Shown piece by piece: positions 55,818 to 64,000 of a stretch of DNA of 64,000 bases (position 1 is its first letter; every line of letters begins with the position of its first letter). A model generated the notes under the pieces. It was not told the origin of the DNA. It made no database searches and saw only the letters and a list, made by a program, of their open reading frames with translations. Location: the NCBI RefSeq assembly GCF_002951615.1, contig NZ_CP019062.1, positions 1,860,001 through 1,924,000 of the forward strand. Direction: 5' to 3'. Origin of the DNA: Rahnella sikkimica (GTDB taxonomy: Bacteria > Pseudomonadota > Gammaproteobacteria > Enterobacterales > Enterobacteriaceae). The position numbers and the translations under genes were made by a program.

Positions 55818-56483
55818 TTAGGGTGCGAGGCGGTCTATTTTCCAGCCAGTTTCTGTTTCAGCTTCATCGCGCTGATAGATAAACCGGTCGTGCAGGCGAT
55901 GTTCGCCGCCCTGCCAGAATTCCATCGAATCCACTTTCACGCGGAAACCGCCCCAGAAGCTGGGAAGCGGCACTTCGCCGTTGCTGAATTTTTGTTTGAG
56001 TTCGAGGAATTTACTTTCCAGCACGCCGCGCGCCGAAATACGGCTCGACTGTTGCGAAACCCACGCGCCGATCTGGCTGTCTTTCGGGCGGCTGGTGAAG
56101 TATTTCATCACTTCCAGCGTCGAGAGGCGTTCTGCCTGCCCCAGAACGATGACCTGACGATCGAGCATATGCCACGGGAACAGCAGGCTGATGCGGGAAT
56201 TGTTCGCCAGTTGCTGCGCTTTGCGGCTGCCCAGATTGGTGTAGAACACCAGCCCCTTTTCGTCGTAGTGCTTCAGCAGAACAATACGCTGGAAGGGCTG
56301 CCCGCGTTCGTCGACGGTGGCGACAACCATCGCGGTCGGATCTGCCAGGCGGGCATCGCAGGCTTGTTTCAGCCAGTGCTCAAACAAAGGAAGCGGTTCG
56401 GGAGTTAAATCAGCGCGACGCAGCCCGCCACGCGTGTATTCACGGCGAGAGTCTGCAATATCAAATTCATTGTTATCAGCCAT
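55818..56483 (-). CDS. pdxH: Pyridoxine/pyridoxamine 5'-phosphate oxidase
   Basis: A 221-residue FMN enzyme that makes pyridoxal phosphate. Family blocks seen are [30 protein letters not shown] near residues 34-63, [26 protein letters not shown] near 67-92, and the C-terminal substrate-binding [14 protein letters not shown] then GWKIDRLAP. It lies between mliC and tyrS as in E. coli, so two vitamin B6 genes (pdxH, pdxY) flank tyrS. Confidence 0.98.
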   Translation of the reverse strand: MADNNEFDIADSRREYTRGGLRRADLTPEPLPLFEHWLKQACDARLADPTAMVVATVDERGQPFQRIVLLKHYDEKGLVFYTNLGSRKAQQLANNSRISLLFPWHMLDRQVIVLGQAERLSTLEVMKYFTSRPKDSQIGAWVSQQSSRISARGVLESKFLELKQKFSNGEVPLPSFWGGFRVKVDSMEFWQGGEHRLHDRFIYQRDEAETETGWKIDRLAP

Positions 56484-56623
56484 ATGGATTCAAATGCGTC
56501 TGTGAGGAAGGTAAAACGCATTGTGCACCCGACGCGTCAGGATCTCAACGTTCCTGACGCGGGGTTTTGGAAAGCGGAAAGGCTGACTTCACCCCTAAAT
56601 AATTCGGGTTTATGACGGGGTGA

Positions 56624-56935
56624 TTATTTCTGGACGCAATCGTCGATAATGACGTTATCCCCGCGCTGGACAAAGGCCTGATTGCCTTTTGACCAGAAGG
56701 TGTAACGGCCATCGCTGTAACGGGTTCCTGAAGCGGCTTCGACCTGTTTGAGTTTCAGCTGTTCGCCATCAAGCACCATGCTGACCTGCTGTGCCGGTTT
56801 ATCCAGCGTGACGCTCAGCGGCAAAGTCCCGCACTGATAATGTAATTCTTCCGTCGGGCTTTCGGGCTGATGGCTGAACTGGCTGCATCCTGCCAGCGTT
56901 AATCCTGCTAACGACGCGATAATCGCCTTTTTCAT
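56624..56935 (-). CDS. mliC: MliC, membrane-bound inhibitor of C-type lysozyme
   Basis: A 103-residue lipoprotein. The signal peptide ends in LTLAGC with Cys17. The mature domain has the MliC pattern: a conserved Cys pair (YQCGTLPL near residue 35 and DDCVQK at the end) and GTRYSDGRYTFWSKGNQAFVQRGD, whose Ser and Lys insert into the lysozyme active site. It protects the cell from host or environmental lysozyme. The order anmK-mliC-pdxH matches E. coli. Confidence 0.94.
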   Translation of the reverse strand: MKKAIIASLAGLTLAGCSQFSHQPESPTEELHYQCGTLPLSVTLDKPAQQVSMVLDGEQLKLKQVEAASGTRYSDGRYTFWSKGNQAFVQRGDNVIIDDCVQK

Positions 56936-57019
56936 GTGGTGCTCCCTGTAGGTTCTGGTTTACCTCCGTTATGTACCACGCCAGAAGGCGCAGCACATTG
57001 AGATTAAACCGAGAACGCA

Positions 57020-58147
57020 TCAGGGACGGCTTGAAACCACCGGGTAAATCGCACCGAGCACGGTTTCGCGGCTGGCTCCGGTCACGGACGGTAAATTGCC
57101 CGGCTGGCCAGATAACGTTCTGAATGCCAGCCACGCAAACGCCAGCGCTTCCATGTCATCCCCGCTGATACCGCACGCGTCCGTTGTGCAGACTTCGGTG
57201 CCTGGCAACATCGCCGAGAGTCGCGCCATCAGCAGCGGATTACGTGCGCCACCGCCGCAAACCATCAGGCGATCGCAGCCGCCCGCCAGTTGCACCTGTT
57301 CAGCGATACTCACCGCCGTCAGTTCGGCCAGCGTCGCCTGCACATCGGCTGCGGCAATGTCCGGTGAACGCGCGAGCTGTTTTTCAAGCCACGCCATATT
57401 GAAATATTCGCGCCCGGTGCTTTTCGGCGCAGGTTCAGCAAAATACGGATCCGCGAGCATTTGCTGGAGTAACCGCAAATTCACCCGACCCTGCCCGGCC
57501 CATTCGGCACCTTTGTCATACGGCTCGGCTTTATGACGCCAGATCCACGCATCCATCAGCATATTACCGGGCCCGGTGTCATACCCGCGCACCGGTTGAC
57601 CCGGTAACAACATCGAGAGGTTCGCAATGCCGCCAATATTGAGGATCATTCTGCGTTCAGCCGCGTCAGACAATAACGCCTGATGGAACGCCGGAACCAG
57701 CGGTGCACCCTGCCCGCCCCACGCCATATCACGGCGGCGGAAATCCCCCACGGTGGTGATGCCCGTCATCGCCGCGATGCGGTTGTTGTCTCCAAGCTGC
57801 ATCGAAAAAGTGGTTTTACCTTTAGGCTGATGCCAGACGGTCTGCCCGTGACAGCCGATTGCCGTGACATCGTCCGCCGAGATATTGGCGCTTTTGAGCA
57901 GGCCCAAAACGGCTTGACCGAATAAAATTCCAAGCTGTGTATCGAGTTCGCCGACCTGTTCAAGCGTGACCTGCTGCCCCTGGCACATACCCAGAATCGC
58001 ATTTTTTAACGCCAGTGGAATAGGATGCGAATAGCTCGCCTGCTGTGCCACCATGCGTTCATCAATAGCGGCCAGCACAACGTCAACACCGTCAAGGCTG
58101 GTACCGGACATCACCCCGATATAGCGACCTGATTTCATAGATAACAT
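57020..58147 (-). CDS. anmK: Anhydro-N-acetylmuramic acid kinase
   Basis: A 375-residue kinase that opens and phosphorylates 1,6-anhydroMurNAc in peptidoglycan recycling. Motifs of the hexokinase-like fold are seen: [12 protein letters not shown] near residues 12-23, [23 protein letters not shown] near 145, [10 protein letters not shown] near 182 and [14 protein letters not shown] near 200. The ATG at 58147 has AGGAG six bases before it; the E. coli-like start MKSGRYIG is three codons later (58138) and cannot be excluded. It is followed by mliC. Confidence 0.96.
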   Translation of the reverse strand: MLSMKSGRYIGVMSGTSLDGVDVVLAAIDERMVAQQASYSHPIPLALKNAILGMCQGQQVTLEQVGELDTQLGILFGQAVLGLLKSANISADDVTAIGCHGQTVWHQPKGKTTFSMQLGDNNRIAAMTGITTVGDFRRRDMAWGGQGAPLVPAFHQALLSDAAERRMILNIGGIANLSMLLPGQPVRGYDTGPGNMLMDAWIWRHKAEPYDKGAEWAGQGRVNLRLLQQMLADPYFAEPAPKSTGREYFNMAWLEKQLARSPDIAAADVQATLAELTAVSIAEQVQLAGGCDRLMVCGGGARNPLLMARLSAMLPGTEVCTTDACGISGDDMEALAFAWLAFRTLSGQPGNLPSVTGASRETVLGAIYPVVSSRP

Positions 58148-58376
58148 CCCCAACTCCTCAGGAAAAGTGTCCGACAAAGTAATAGGCACAGAGTAAACGG
58201 TATTCAGAGAGCAGCGCCACGAGTTACTGATTTTTTATTACACCGTGTGATGACTTCGTGTTTTTCCTGTTACGATTTTTATTTTTTTAAAATAAGTACG
58301 CTGCAATAACCATCAATAACAACATTAAGTGCAGGAATTTTGATTTAACAGACGGCTGTCTAAAACTTAAACCTGC

Positions 58377-58410
58377 GTTTATTATTAGTTGAGTCCCTCT
58401 CCTGTATAGT
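58377..58410 (+). promoter_or_regulatory. PhoP-type box and -10 element of slyB
   Basis: CGTTTA (with its last five bases GTTTA at 58377-58381), five bases, then AGTTGA (58387-58392) fits the direct-repeat PhoP box with one mismatch. A -10 element TATAGT (58405-58410) follows after 12 bases, the spacing usual for PhoP-activated promoters. slyB is a known PhoPQ target in E. coli and Salmonella. The remaining bases 58148-58376 show no gene. Confidence 0.65.
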
Positions 58411-58533
58411 AGAGAGAATGAAGTGAATACGTGTTATGACACCCTCGACACTGATGTTGAAATGTGTACTGTTTTTTCTCTGTTGCTGCCGCTACTCTGA
58501 AAGATGTGCAGCAGCATAAAAAAGGAGCTCTTT

Positions 58534-59004
58534 ATGATTAAGCGTTTACTCGTCGTCGCCCTTGCCGGTGCAACCCTTGCTGGCTGCGTCAATGATAACT
58601 CTCTGTCTGGCGATGTTTACTCCGCGTCCGAGGCTAAGCAAATTCAACAGGTGAGCTACGGGACGATTGTTTCCGCGCGCGCTGTTCAAATTCAGGGCGG
58701 AGATGATTCTAACATCGTCGGTGCTCTGGGCGGGGCGGTGCTCGGTGGTTTCCTGGGGAATACTGTCGGTGGCGGTACTGGCCGCAGTCTGGCGACCGCT
58801 GCGGGTGCAGTCGCCGGTGGCGTAGCCGGTCAGGGCGTGCAGAGTTCACTTAACCGTTCAAACGGTGTAGCACTGCAAATTCATCGTGATGATGGCACCA
58901 CCATTCAGGTGGTTCAGAAAGCAGGCCCGACCAAATTCAGCGTCGGCCAGCGCGTCAGCATGGCCAGCAGCGGCGGCACCATTACTGTCTCTCCGGGCGC
59001 CTGA
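58534..59004 (+). CDS. slyB: Outer membrane lipoprotein SlyB
   Basis: A 156-residue lipoprotein. The signal peptide ends in TLAGC with Cys17. The mature part has a glycine-zipper region (NIVGALGGAVLGGFLGNTVGGGTGRSLATAAGAVAGGVAGQG, residues about 62-100) and a C-terminal beta domain. It is thought to protect outer-membrane proteins and integrity under PhoPQ-inducing stress. AAGGAG lies seven bases before the ATG at 58534. It is divergent from anmK and convergent with slyA, as in E. coli. Confidence 0.97.
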   Translation: MIKRLLVVALAGATLAGCVNDNSLSGDVYSASEAKQIQQVSYGTIVSARAVQIQGGDDSNIVGALGGAVLGGFLGNTVGGGTGRSLATAAGAVAGGVAGQGVQSSLNRSNGVALQIHRDDGTTIQVVQKAGPTKFSVGQRVSMASSGGTITVSPGA

Positions 59005-59021
59005 TATTTCAGCCTGAAAAC

Positions 59022-59055
59022 AAAAAAACCGAAGCCATCTGGCTTCGGTTTTTTT
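59022..59055. terminator. Bidirectional terminator between slyB and slyA
   Basis: ACCGAAGCC-ATCT-GGCTTCGGT flanked by seven A and seven T, placed between the convergent genes. Confidence 0.92.
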
Positions 59056-59113
59056 ATGCGTTCAGCTTTTCGGCAGAACAAATACAACGCTGTGTGACAA
59101 AAAAACTCAATTC

Positions 59114-59548
59114 TTATGATTTGCTTTGCAGGGAAGCGATATTTTTTTCCAACCGGGAGAGCATTCCACCCAGTTGTTCAATTTCTGCATGTGACATACC
59201 GGACAAAATTTCTTTGCGCGTGGAATCAATCACCGACTCCATTTCACTGATGATCGGTTCAGCCTCTTCAGTCAGCTTGATGCGTTTAGCACGGCGATCG
59301 CTGGCACAAGTCTGACGGGTGATCAGTTTCTTTTCTTCGAGCTGATCCAGTGTGCGAACCAGAGAAGGTTGTTCAATCCCAATGGCTTTCGCCAGCTGAA
59401 TTTGAGACTGTTCAGGAGGTAACATATTGATATTATGCAGTGTTACCCAATGCGTTTGCGTGAGTTCCAATGGTTTTAGCCGATCGTCAATCAACGCACG
59501 CCAGGCACGAACTAATCGTGCTAGATCTGACCCCAGATTCGATTCCAA
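59114..59548 (-). CDS. slyA: MarR-family regulator SlyA
   Basis: A 144-residue winged-helix regulator, the E. coli length. The start is a TTG with AAGGAGG closely upstream, as reported for E. coli slyA. It shows the DNA-binding wing ([19 protein letters not shown]) and recognition region ([27 protein letters not shown]). SlyA antagonises H-NS at envelope and virulence genes and responds to small aromatic carboxylates. A palindrome matching its own site lies just upstream, and the adjoining ydhIJK unit is divergently transcribed. Confidence 0.97.
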   Translation of the reverse strand: MESNLGSDLARLVRAWRALIDDRLKPLELTQTHWVTLHNINMLPPEQSQIQLAKAIGIEQPSLVRTLDQLEEKKLITRQTCASDRRAKRIKLTEEAEPIISEMESVIDSTRKEILSGMSHAEIEQLGGMLSRLEKNIASLQSKS

Positions 59549-59565
59549 TTATCCCCTCCTTATAA

Positions 59566-59577
59566 TTAGCATGCTAA
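59566..59577. promoter_or_regulatory. SlyA-type operator
   Basis: TTAGCATGCTAA is a perfect palindrome one base from the SlyA consensus TTAGCAAGCTAA. It lies 18 bases before the slyA start, between slyA and ydhI. It could mediate autorepression and control of the divergent efflux genes. Confidence 0.7.
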
Positions 59578-59730
59578 GATAACTCCCCAGAGTTTAGCTT
59601 AGTTCTTGGAACTTTAATCGAGAAATTACAATTCTATATATAATGATAGGTACTATTGCGTCCGGAAGCAGGCCGTCTGCTCCCAAAGGTAAACTTGTTT
59701 ATAACACAATCACTGGCAGAGATTAATATT

Positions 59731-59967
59731 GTGAATGCGCAAATGTTTCACTCAGGCTTCCCCCTACCGGATCTGGTCCTGGGTGCCTCACTTTATTTCC
59801 CCCCGATGTTCAAAGCATTTTTACTGGGGCTGGTATTCTGGCTGCTGATACACCGAGTTCTGCGTGACTGGATTTATTCCGGTGAAGTCTGGCATCCCAC
59901 CCTCATGGATTTATCGCTTTTTGTGATCTCTATTTGTGCCGCATTGATGCTTATGGTGAACCTCTGA
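59731..59967 (+). CDS. ydhI: YdhI, DUF1656 small inner membrane protein
   Basis: A 78-residue protein, the same length as E. coli YdhI when started at the GTG at 59731 ([14 protein letters not shown]). Two membrane helices are seen ([18 protein letters not shown] and [16 protein letters not shown]) with the block [12 protein letters not shown] before them. DUF1656 proteins accompany AaeAB-type exporters. It ends two bases before ydhJ. Confidence 0.88.
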   Translation: MNAQMFHSGFPLPDLVLGASLYFPPMFKAFLLGLVFWLLIHRVLRDWIYSGEVWHPTLMDLSLFVISICAALMLMVNL

Positions 59968-59969
59968 AA

Positions 59970-60827
59970 ATGAAATTTAAAACACTCAAATATTTCTCTA
60001 CCGTGCTCGTTTTAGCGGTCGCAATATGCGCCGGTTGGTGGATGTGGAATTACTATATGCAGTCACCGTGGACGCGTGACGGCAAAGTACGCGCTGAAAT
60101 TGTGAACATCACACCTGAAGTTTCCGGGCGGATTATTGATATTAACGTCCATGACAATCAGTTTGTTAAAAGCGGTGCGCCGTTGTTCAGCCTCGATCCG
60201 GTGCCGTTTAGAATTGCTGTAGATAATGCAGAAGCTGATCTGGCGAAAGCTGGCGCGGACTTAGCCAAAGCCAACCACGAGGCTGCGCGTCGTCGGGGCT
60301 TAGGCACCAACGTTATTTCAGCCGAATCTCTGGATGAATCAAATATCAGCGCCAAAGCCATGCAGGCGGCATATCAGGCTGCGCAGGCGTCTTTAGAACA
60401 GGCGAAATGGAATCTGAGTAAAACCAATATTGTCGCGCCGGCTGATGGTTATATAACCAACCTGCAAACCCGCAAAGGCAATTACGCCACCACGGGTACC
60501 CCTCTTGTGGGGCTTGTCGATGTGCACTCTTTTTATGTGCTCGGCTATTTTGAAGAAACTAAGCTGAAAAATATTCGGGAAGGGGCTCTGGCGGACATCA
60601 CTTTGTTCAACGGTAATATCCCGTTAAAAGGCCGGGTGGAAAGTATCGGCAGAGCCATTTATGACCAGAGCCAGGATGCCTCTGACGACCTTCTGATGAA
60701 TGTAAAACCTAACGTGCCGTGGGTACGCCTTGCGCAGCGCATACCGGTGCGAATTAAGCTGGAAAATGTCCCGGAACAGACTGTTCTGGTCGCAGGTACG
60801 ACCTGCACCATATCCATCCACAATTAA
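59970..60827 (+). CDS. ydhJ: YdhJ, HlyD-family periplasmic adaptor
   Basis: A 285-residue membrane fusion protein, equal in length to E. coli YdhJ. One N-terminal membrane helix (residues about 8-28), then the AaeA-like opening SPWTRDGKVRAEIVNITPEVSGRI, a short coiled coil (NAEADLAKAGADLAKANHEAARR) and the second lipoyl half IVAPADGYITNLQTRKGNYA. It should connect YdhK to an outer-membrane channel. Confidence 0.95.
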   Translation: MKFKTLKYFSTVLVLAVAICAGWWMWNYYMQSPWTRDGKVRAEIVNITPEVSGRIIDINVHDNQFVKSGAPLFSLDPVPFRIAVDNAEADLAKAGADLAKANHEAARRRGLGTNVISAESLDESNISAKAMQAAYQAAQASLEQAKWNLSKTNIVAPADGYITNLQTRKGNYATTGTPLVGLVDVHSFYVLGYFEETKLKNIREGALADITLFNGNIPLKGRVESIGRAIYDQSQDASDDLLMNVKPNVPWVRLAQRIPVRIKLENVPEQTVLVAGTTCTISIHN

Positions 60828-60836
60828 GGCTTTGTC

Positions 60837-62888
60837 GTGAATCTTTCCTGGCTCGAGTGGAAAAATACGCCGTGGGGCAAAGCGACCGGCGGGCAATGGC
60901 GCTATGCGCTGCGCAATTCCATCGCGATGATTCTGGCGCTGTATATCGCCTTTGAATTCCAGATGGATGAGCCTTACTGGGCACTGACGTCGGCAGCGGT
61001 TGTGAGCTTTCCGACCGTCGGCGGCGTTATCAGTAAAAGTATCGGGCGCATTATCGGCAGCCTGCTGGGCGCGGTGGGCGCGGTGTTTATCGCCGGACAC
61101 TGTCTGAATGAACCGTGGCTCTTTACGTTTTCCATCGCCGCCTGGCTGGGCATCTGCACCTATATCGCCAATCACTATCAGAATAACGTTTCTTACGCGT
61201 TCGCGCTGGCCGGTTATACAGCGGCAATCATCGCGTTTTCGACCGTCGACGTCACTGACACTACGCAGATTTTTGATATCGCTCAGGCGCGCGTCGGGGA
61301 AGTGATCACCGGTATTCTGTGCGGTGGTTTCATGATGATGGTTCTGCCGAGCACGTCGGACGGCGACGCCCTGCTGACTTCTCTGCGCAAAATGCACACA
61401 CAGCTACTGGAACACGCGCAATTGCTGTGGCGGACGGAAATCACCGAACAGATCCGCACTTCACATGAAGGGTTGATCGGGCAGATCCTGACCCTGAATC
61501 TGCTGCGTATTCAGGCGGTCTGGAGCCATTACCGCCTTCGCCGTCAAAACAACGTGCTCAATTATTTGCTGCATCAGCAATTGCGGATGACCAGCTACAT
61601 TTCCAGCCTTCGTCGTATGCTGCTGAACTGGCCCAATCCGCCGGAGAATCTGGCCGCCGTGCTGAATGTTTTGCTCGATGAACTTCGCAAGCCGGACACC
61701 GATAAATATAAGCTGTCGAAAATCCTGCAACACATTCAGCCGCATGACACCGCAGACTTTCGCCATCAGGCATTCTGGAAGCGGCTGCGCGATTTTTGCT
61801 GGTTGTATCTGCGCAGTGAACGCTGGTTACGCCGGGTGGAAAACGCCAGTGCGACAGAAGCGGAAACGCTGCAACCGCCAAAGATCACGCATCTCGCGCA
61901 GCACACTGACACGGTTGAAGCGGCTTATAATGGCCTGCGGACGTTCCTGTGTATCGTTATCGGCTGTGCATTCTGGATGACCACGCAGTGGGATTCCGGG
62001 GCCGGTGCGGTCGCGCTGACCGCCGTCAGTTGCGTGCTTTATTCCTCCACCGCATCACCTATCGGCAGCATCACGCTCTTGATCAAATCGCTCGGGTTGC
62101 TGTTCATCGGCTGTTTCCTGCTGAAATTCGGCCTGATGGTGCAAATCGATAATTTCTGGGTGTTCTGCGCGTTCTTCCTGCCGATGCTGGTCACCATGCA
62201 GATGATGAAGCTGCAATACAAACGGTACGCCGGATTGTGGGGTCAGATGATTGTGTTTATGGGCTCATTTCTGGCCGTCACCAACCCGCCGGATTTCGAC
62301 TACGGATCGTTCATGAATGACGGCGTCGCCAAAATTGCTGGCGTCATGCTGGCGGGGATTGCGTTTCAGGTTTTACGCCCGAGTTCTGATAAACGTAAAA
62401 GCCGCCGCATTATTCGCGCACTGCGCCGGGACTTTATGGATCAGCTCAGCCGCAAGCCTTCACTGAGCCATTTCCAGTTTGAATCGCTGATTTACCATCG
62501 CATGAATCAGCTAAATCAAAGTCAGGATCTGCTCTCGCGCACCTGGTTGCTGCGCTGGGGCGTGGTGCTGCTCAATTGCAGTCACATCGTCTGGCAACTA
62601 CGTGAATGGGAAACGCGATCCGATCCGCTTTCTGCGGTGCGCGACGTGTGTATTCATTGCCTGAAAGGCGTGATGACCGAACGGGGTGTCAGCCATGAAA
62701 ATCTGGATGCTACGCTGGTTGAATTACTGCGTATGAGTGAATCGCTGGCACATCATCCGGAACCGGCGGCACGCGATCTGGCGGGAGTCATCTGGCGTTT
62801 GTATTGTTCGCTGTCGCAGTTGCAACAGGCAATTTCAACGGATGATGGCCCGGCAAGTCCTGCGCTCACTGCCACAAAACCCGCCTGA
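60837..62888 (+). CDS. ydhK: YdhK, FUSC/AaeB-family exporter
   Basis: A 683-residue inner-membrane protein of the fusaric acid resistance / aromatic acid exporter family. It has two halves, each with a cluster of membrane segments (residues about 20-170 and 370-510) and a cytoplasmic helical domain after each. It opens with [35 protein letters not shown]. The start is a GTG nine bases after ydhJ. The substrate is unknown. The position beside SlyA, a regulator responding to aromatic acids, is suggestive. It ends 20 bases before the end of the convergent ydhF. Confidence 0.94.
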   Translation: MNLSWLEWKNTPWGKATGGQWRYALRNSIAMILALYIAFEFQMDEPYWALTSAAVVSFPTVGGVISKSIGRIIGSLLGAVGAVFIAGHCLNEPWLFTFSIAAWLGICTYIANHYQNNVSYAFALAGYTAAIIAFSTVDVTDTTQIFDIAQARVGEVITGILCGGFMMMVLPSTSDGDALLTSLRKMHTQLLEHAQLLWRTEITEQIRTSHEGLIGQILTLNLLRIQAVWSHYRLRRQNNVLNYLLHQQLRMTSYISSLRRMLLNWPNPPENLAAVLNVLLDELRKPDTDKYKLSKILQHIQPHDTADFRHQAFWKRLRDFCWLYLRSERWLRRVENASATEAETLQPPKITHLAQHTDTVEAAYNGLRTFLCIVIGCAFWMTTQWDSGAGAVALTAVSCVLYSSTASPIGSITLLIKSLGLLFIGCFLLKFGLMVQIDNFWVFCAFFLPMLVTMQMMKLQYKRYAGLWGQMIVFMGSFLAVTNPPDFDYGSFMNDGVAKIAGVMLAGIAFQVLRPSSDKRKSRRIIRALRRDFMDQLSRKPSLSHFQFESLIYHRMNQLNQSQDLLSRTWLLRWGVVLLNCSHIVWQLREWETRSDPLSAVRDVCIHCLKGVMTERGVSHENLDATLVELLRMSESLAHHPEPAARDLAGVIWRLYCSLSQLQQAISTDDGPASPALTATKPA

Positions 62889-62908
62889 CCATCTGGACGC
62901 AAAACGGG

Positions 62909-63804
62909 TTACGGAACGTCGTAACCTAGTGCTGCTTTGCGGATGCGGAACCACTGCTGGCGCGTCATCTCAAGCGATAACGATTTCAGCGCAGAAGCCA
63001 CGCGTTCGATTTTACCCGAACCGATAATCGGCAGCGGCTGCGAAGGCAGACGCATCACCCACGCATAAACCACCTGTTCAATGGTGTCTGCGCCGGTTTC
63101 ATTGGCCACGGTCTGAAGCTCGTCACGCAACGGCTGGAATTCTGCCTCGCTGAACAGGCGACCGCCCCCAGACAGGACCACGCCATCGGTTTGATACGCA
63201 ACTGCTGGCAGAGATCTAAAGTGCCATCGAGAATGGCAGGCTGATGAATCGGAGAAATTTCCACCTGATTGGTGACCAGTGAAAACGGCAGGCGCGACTG
63301 CAAAAGGCTGAACTGCGCAGGCGTGAAGTTGGAGACACCAAAGTGCTTCACTTTGCCGCTTTTATGCAACTGCGTGAACGCTTCTGCCACTTCGTCGGCG
63401 TCCATCAACGGATCAGGGCGGTGGATCAGCAGTAAATCCAGGGAATCCGTATGCAGATTGCTCAGGGATTTCTCAGCACGTTCCACGATGTATTTATGGT
63501 CGGTGATGTAGTGACCAATCTTATTGTCAGGGTTTGCTCGGGTGGCGATACCGCATTTGCTCACCAGCTGCATTTTTTCGCGCAGCGACGGTTTGAGACG
63601 CAGAGCCGCGCCAAACGCCGCTTCACACTGATAATCGCCGTAGATATCGGCATGATCTGCGGTCGTAATACCCAGCTCGATATGCTGTTCCATAAACGCC
63701 AGAACCTGCTGCGGCGTCATATTCCATTCCATCAGACGCCAGTAACCACAAATCAGTTTTGAGAAAACCGGGCCTTGCGGCGAAATCGGGGTGCGTGCTT
63801 CCAT
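62909..63804 (-). pseudogene. ydhF: Aldo/keto reductase YdhF, frameshifted
   Basis: Together two frames encode a full YdhF-type aldo/keto reductase. The first (63804 to about 63170) runs from MEARTPISPQGP through DHADIYGDYQCEAAFG, LLLIHRPDPLMDADEVAEAF and HFGVSNFTPAQF to KPMAWSCLG. The rest, GGGRLFSEAEFQPLRDEL to AALGYDVP, continues in another frame (to 62909). The shift is in a run of five C (63165-63169); six would restore the frame. The catalytic Asp, Tyr and His lie before the break; the NADPH-binding end (LPIIGSGKIERV) lies after it. It is a true pseudogene or a sequencing error. In E. coli sodC lies between ydhK and ydhF; it is absent here. Confidence 0.85.
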
Positions 63805-63936
63805 TTTGATTCCCTTAAGTTTTTCGTATTTTCACGCGACAGAATACACAACGTCTGTGACGCTGTATTGATGCGATGCGGAAGAATTGCAAAGAAGCAG
63901 ACCGCCATCACGGCGCGGACAATCTGCGTAATATTT

Positions 63937-64000
63937 TCAGAACAGTTCGGGTTGTTCCGGCAGCGGTTCATCCGGCTGTTTTCCGGCACGTTGCAGGCGC
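63937..64000 (-). CDS. ydhL: YdhL-type DUF1289 protein, C-terminal end
   Basis: The last 20 codons of a minus-strand gene that continues beyond the window: RLQRAGKQPDEPLPEQPELF and stop. The ending resembles E. coli YdhL (DUF1289, a small cysteine-rich protein), which follows ydhF in E. coli. The name rests on this short tail and on gene order. The bases between it and ydhF (63805-63936) hold no gene. Confidence 0.65.
   Translation of the reverse strand, partial: RLQRAGKQPDEPLPEQPELF

Noticed and set aside
1..64000. CRISPR arrays, insertion sequences, prophage genes
   Set aside because: No regularly spaced repeats, transposase frames with terminal repeats, or phage structural genes were found by reading.

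Overview
The window is a chromosomal segment of a member of the Enterobacterales. Gene content and local order match Escherichia coli at many points: mdtH-grxB-yceB, ghrA-ycdX-ycdY next to a serX-like tRNA, livKHMGF, hemB, pspF/pspABCD-ycjXF beside sapABCDF, and dtpA/gstA-pdxY-tyrS-pdxH-mliC-anmK-slyB-slyA-ydhIJK-ydhF-ydhL. Blocks that are far apart in E. coli are joined here, and several accessory genes sit between them. This arrangement suggests a Yersiniaceae-type genome such as Rahnella or a relative. That is a judgement from memory of gene order, not the result of a search.

Layout. 1-1.7 kb: end of mdtH, grxB, yceB. 1.7-5.7 kb (minus strand): ycdY, ycdX, ghrA and an unusual POT-family peptide transporter. 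6.1-6.6 kb: a tRNA-Ser(GGA) with its promoter and terminator, followed by a hok/sok type I toxin-antitoxin relic. 6.8-10.8 kb: an FAD oxidoreductase and a MetQNI-type ABC importer. 11.1-13.4 kb: opgB. 13.8-18.8 kb: the branched-chain amino acid importer livKHMGF. 19.3-20.9 kb: a small YgdI/YgdR-type lipoprotein, an RluA-family pseudouridine synthase and yaiL. 21-24.3 kb: an orphan type VI secretion effector (PAAR plus DUF2235 lipase-like domain) with two tandem immunity-like lipoprotein copies. 24.5 kb: hemB. 25.7-29.7 kb: a peptidase-containing ABC exporter, its HlyD-type partner and a divergent 63-residue peptide with a double-glycine-type leader. This is a candidate undescribed peptide secretion or microcin-like system. 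29.8-35.1 kb: the phage-shock genes. 35.1-36.6 kb: the iron-stress small RNA RyhB with a Fur box, and a CobW-family metal chaperone with a Zur-type operator. 36.7-42.1 kb: sapABCDF. 42.3-43.5 kb: a fused double AhpD-like protein. 44.1-45.6 kb: dtpA. 45.7-51.5 kb: two c-di-GMP enzymes, an AraC regulator, a small membrane protein and a decayed GGDEF remnant. 51.7-64 kb: a DapA-like aldolase, then the gstA-to-ydhL block.

How the genes work together. Much of the window concerns the envelope and its stresses: Psp (membrane damage), Sap and two POT permeases (peptide uptake), OpgB (periplasmic glucans), SlyB (with a PhoP-type box), MliC (lysozyme inhibition) and SlyA with a putative efflux unit. 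Metal homeostasis is represented by RyhB/Fur and a Zur-controlled GTPase. Competition is represented by the orphan T6SS effector-immunity set and the peptide exporter. Several genes are decayed: the hok reading frame has AUA where its start codon should be, ydhF is frameshifted in a five-C tract, and only the tail of a GGDEF gene remains. No insertion sequence, prophage or CRISPR array was seen.
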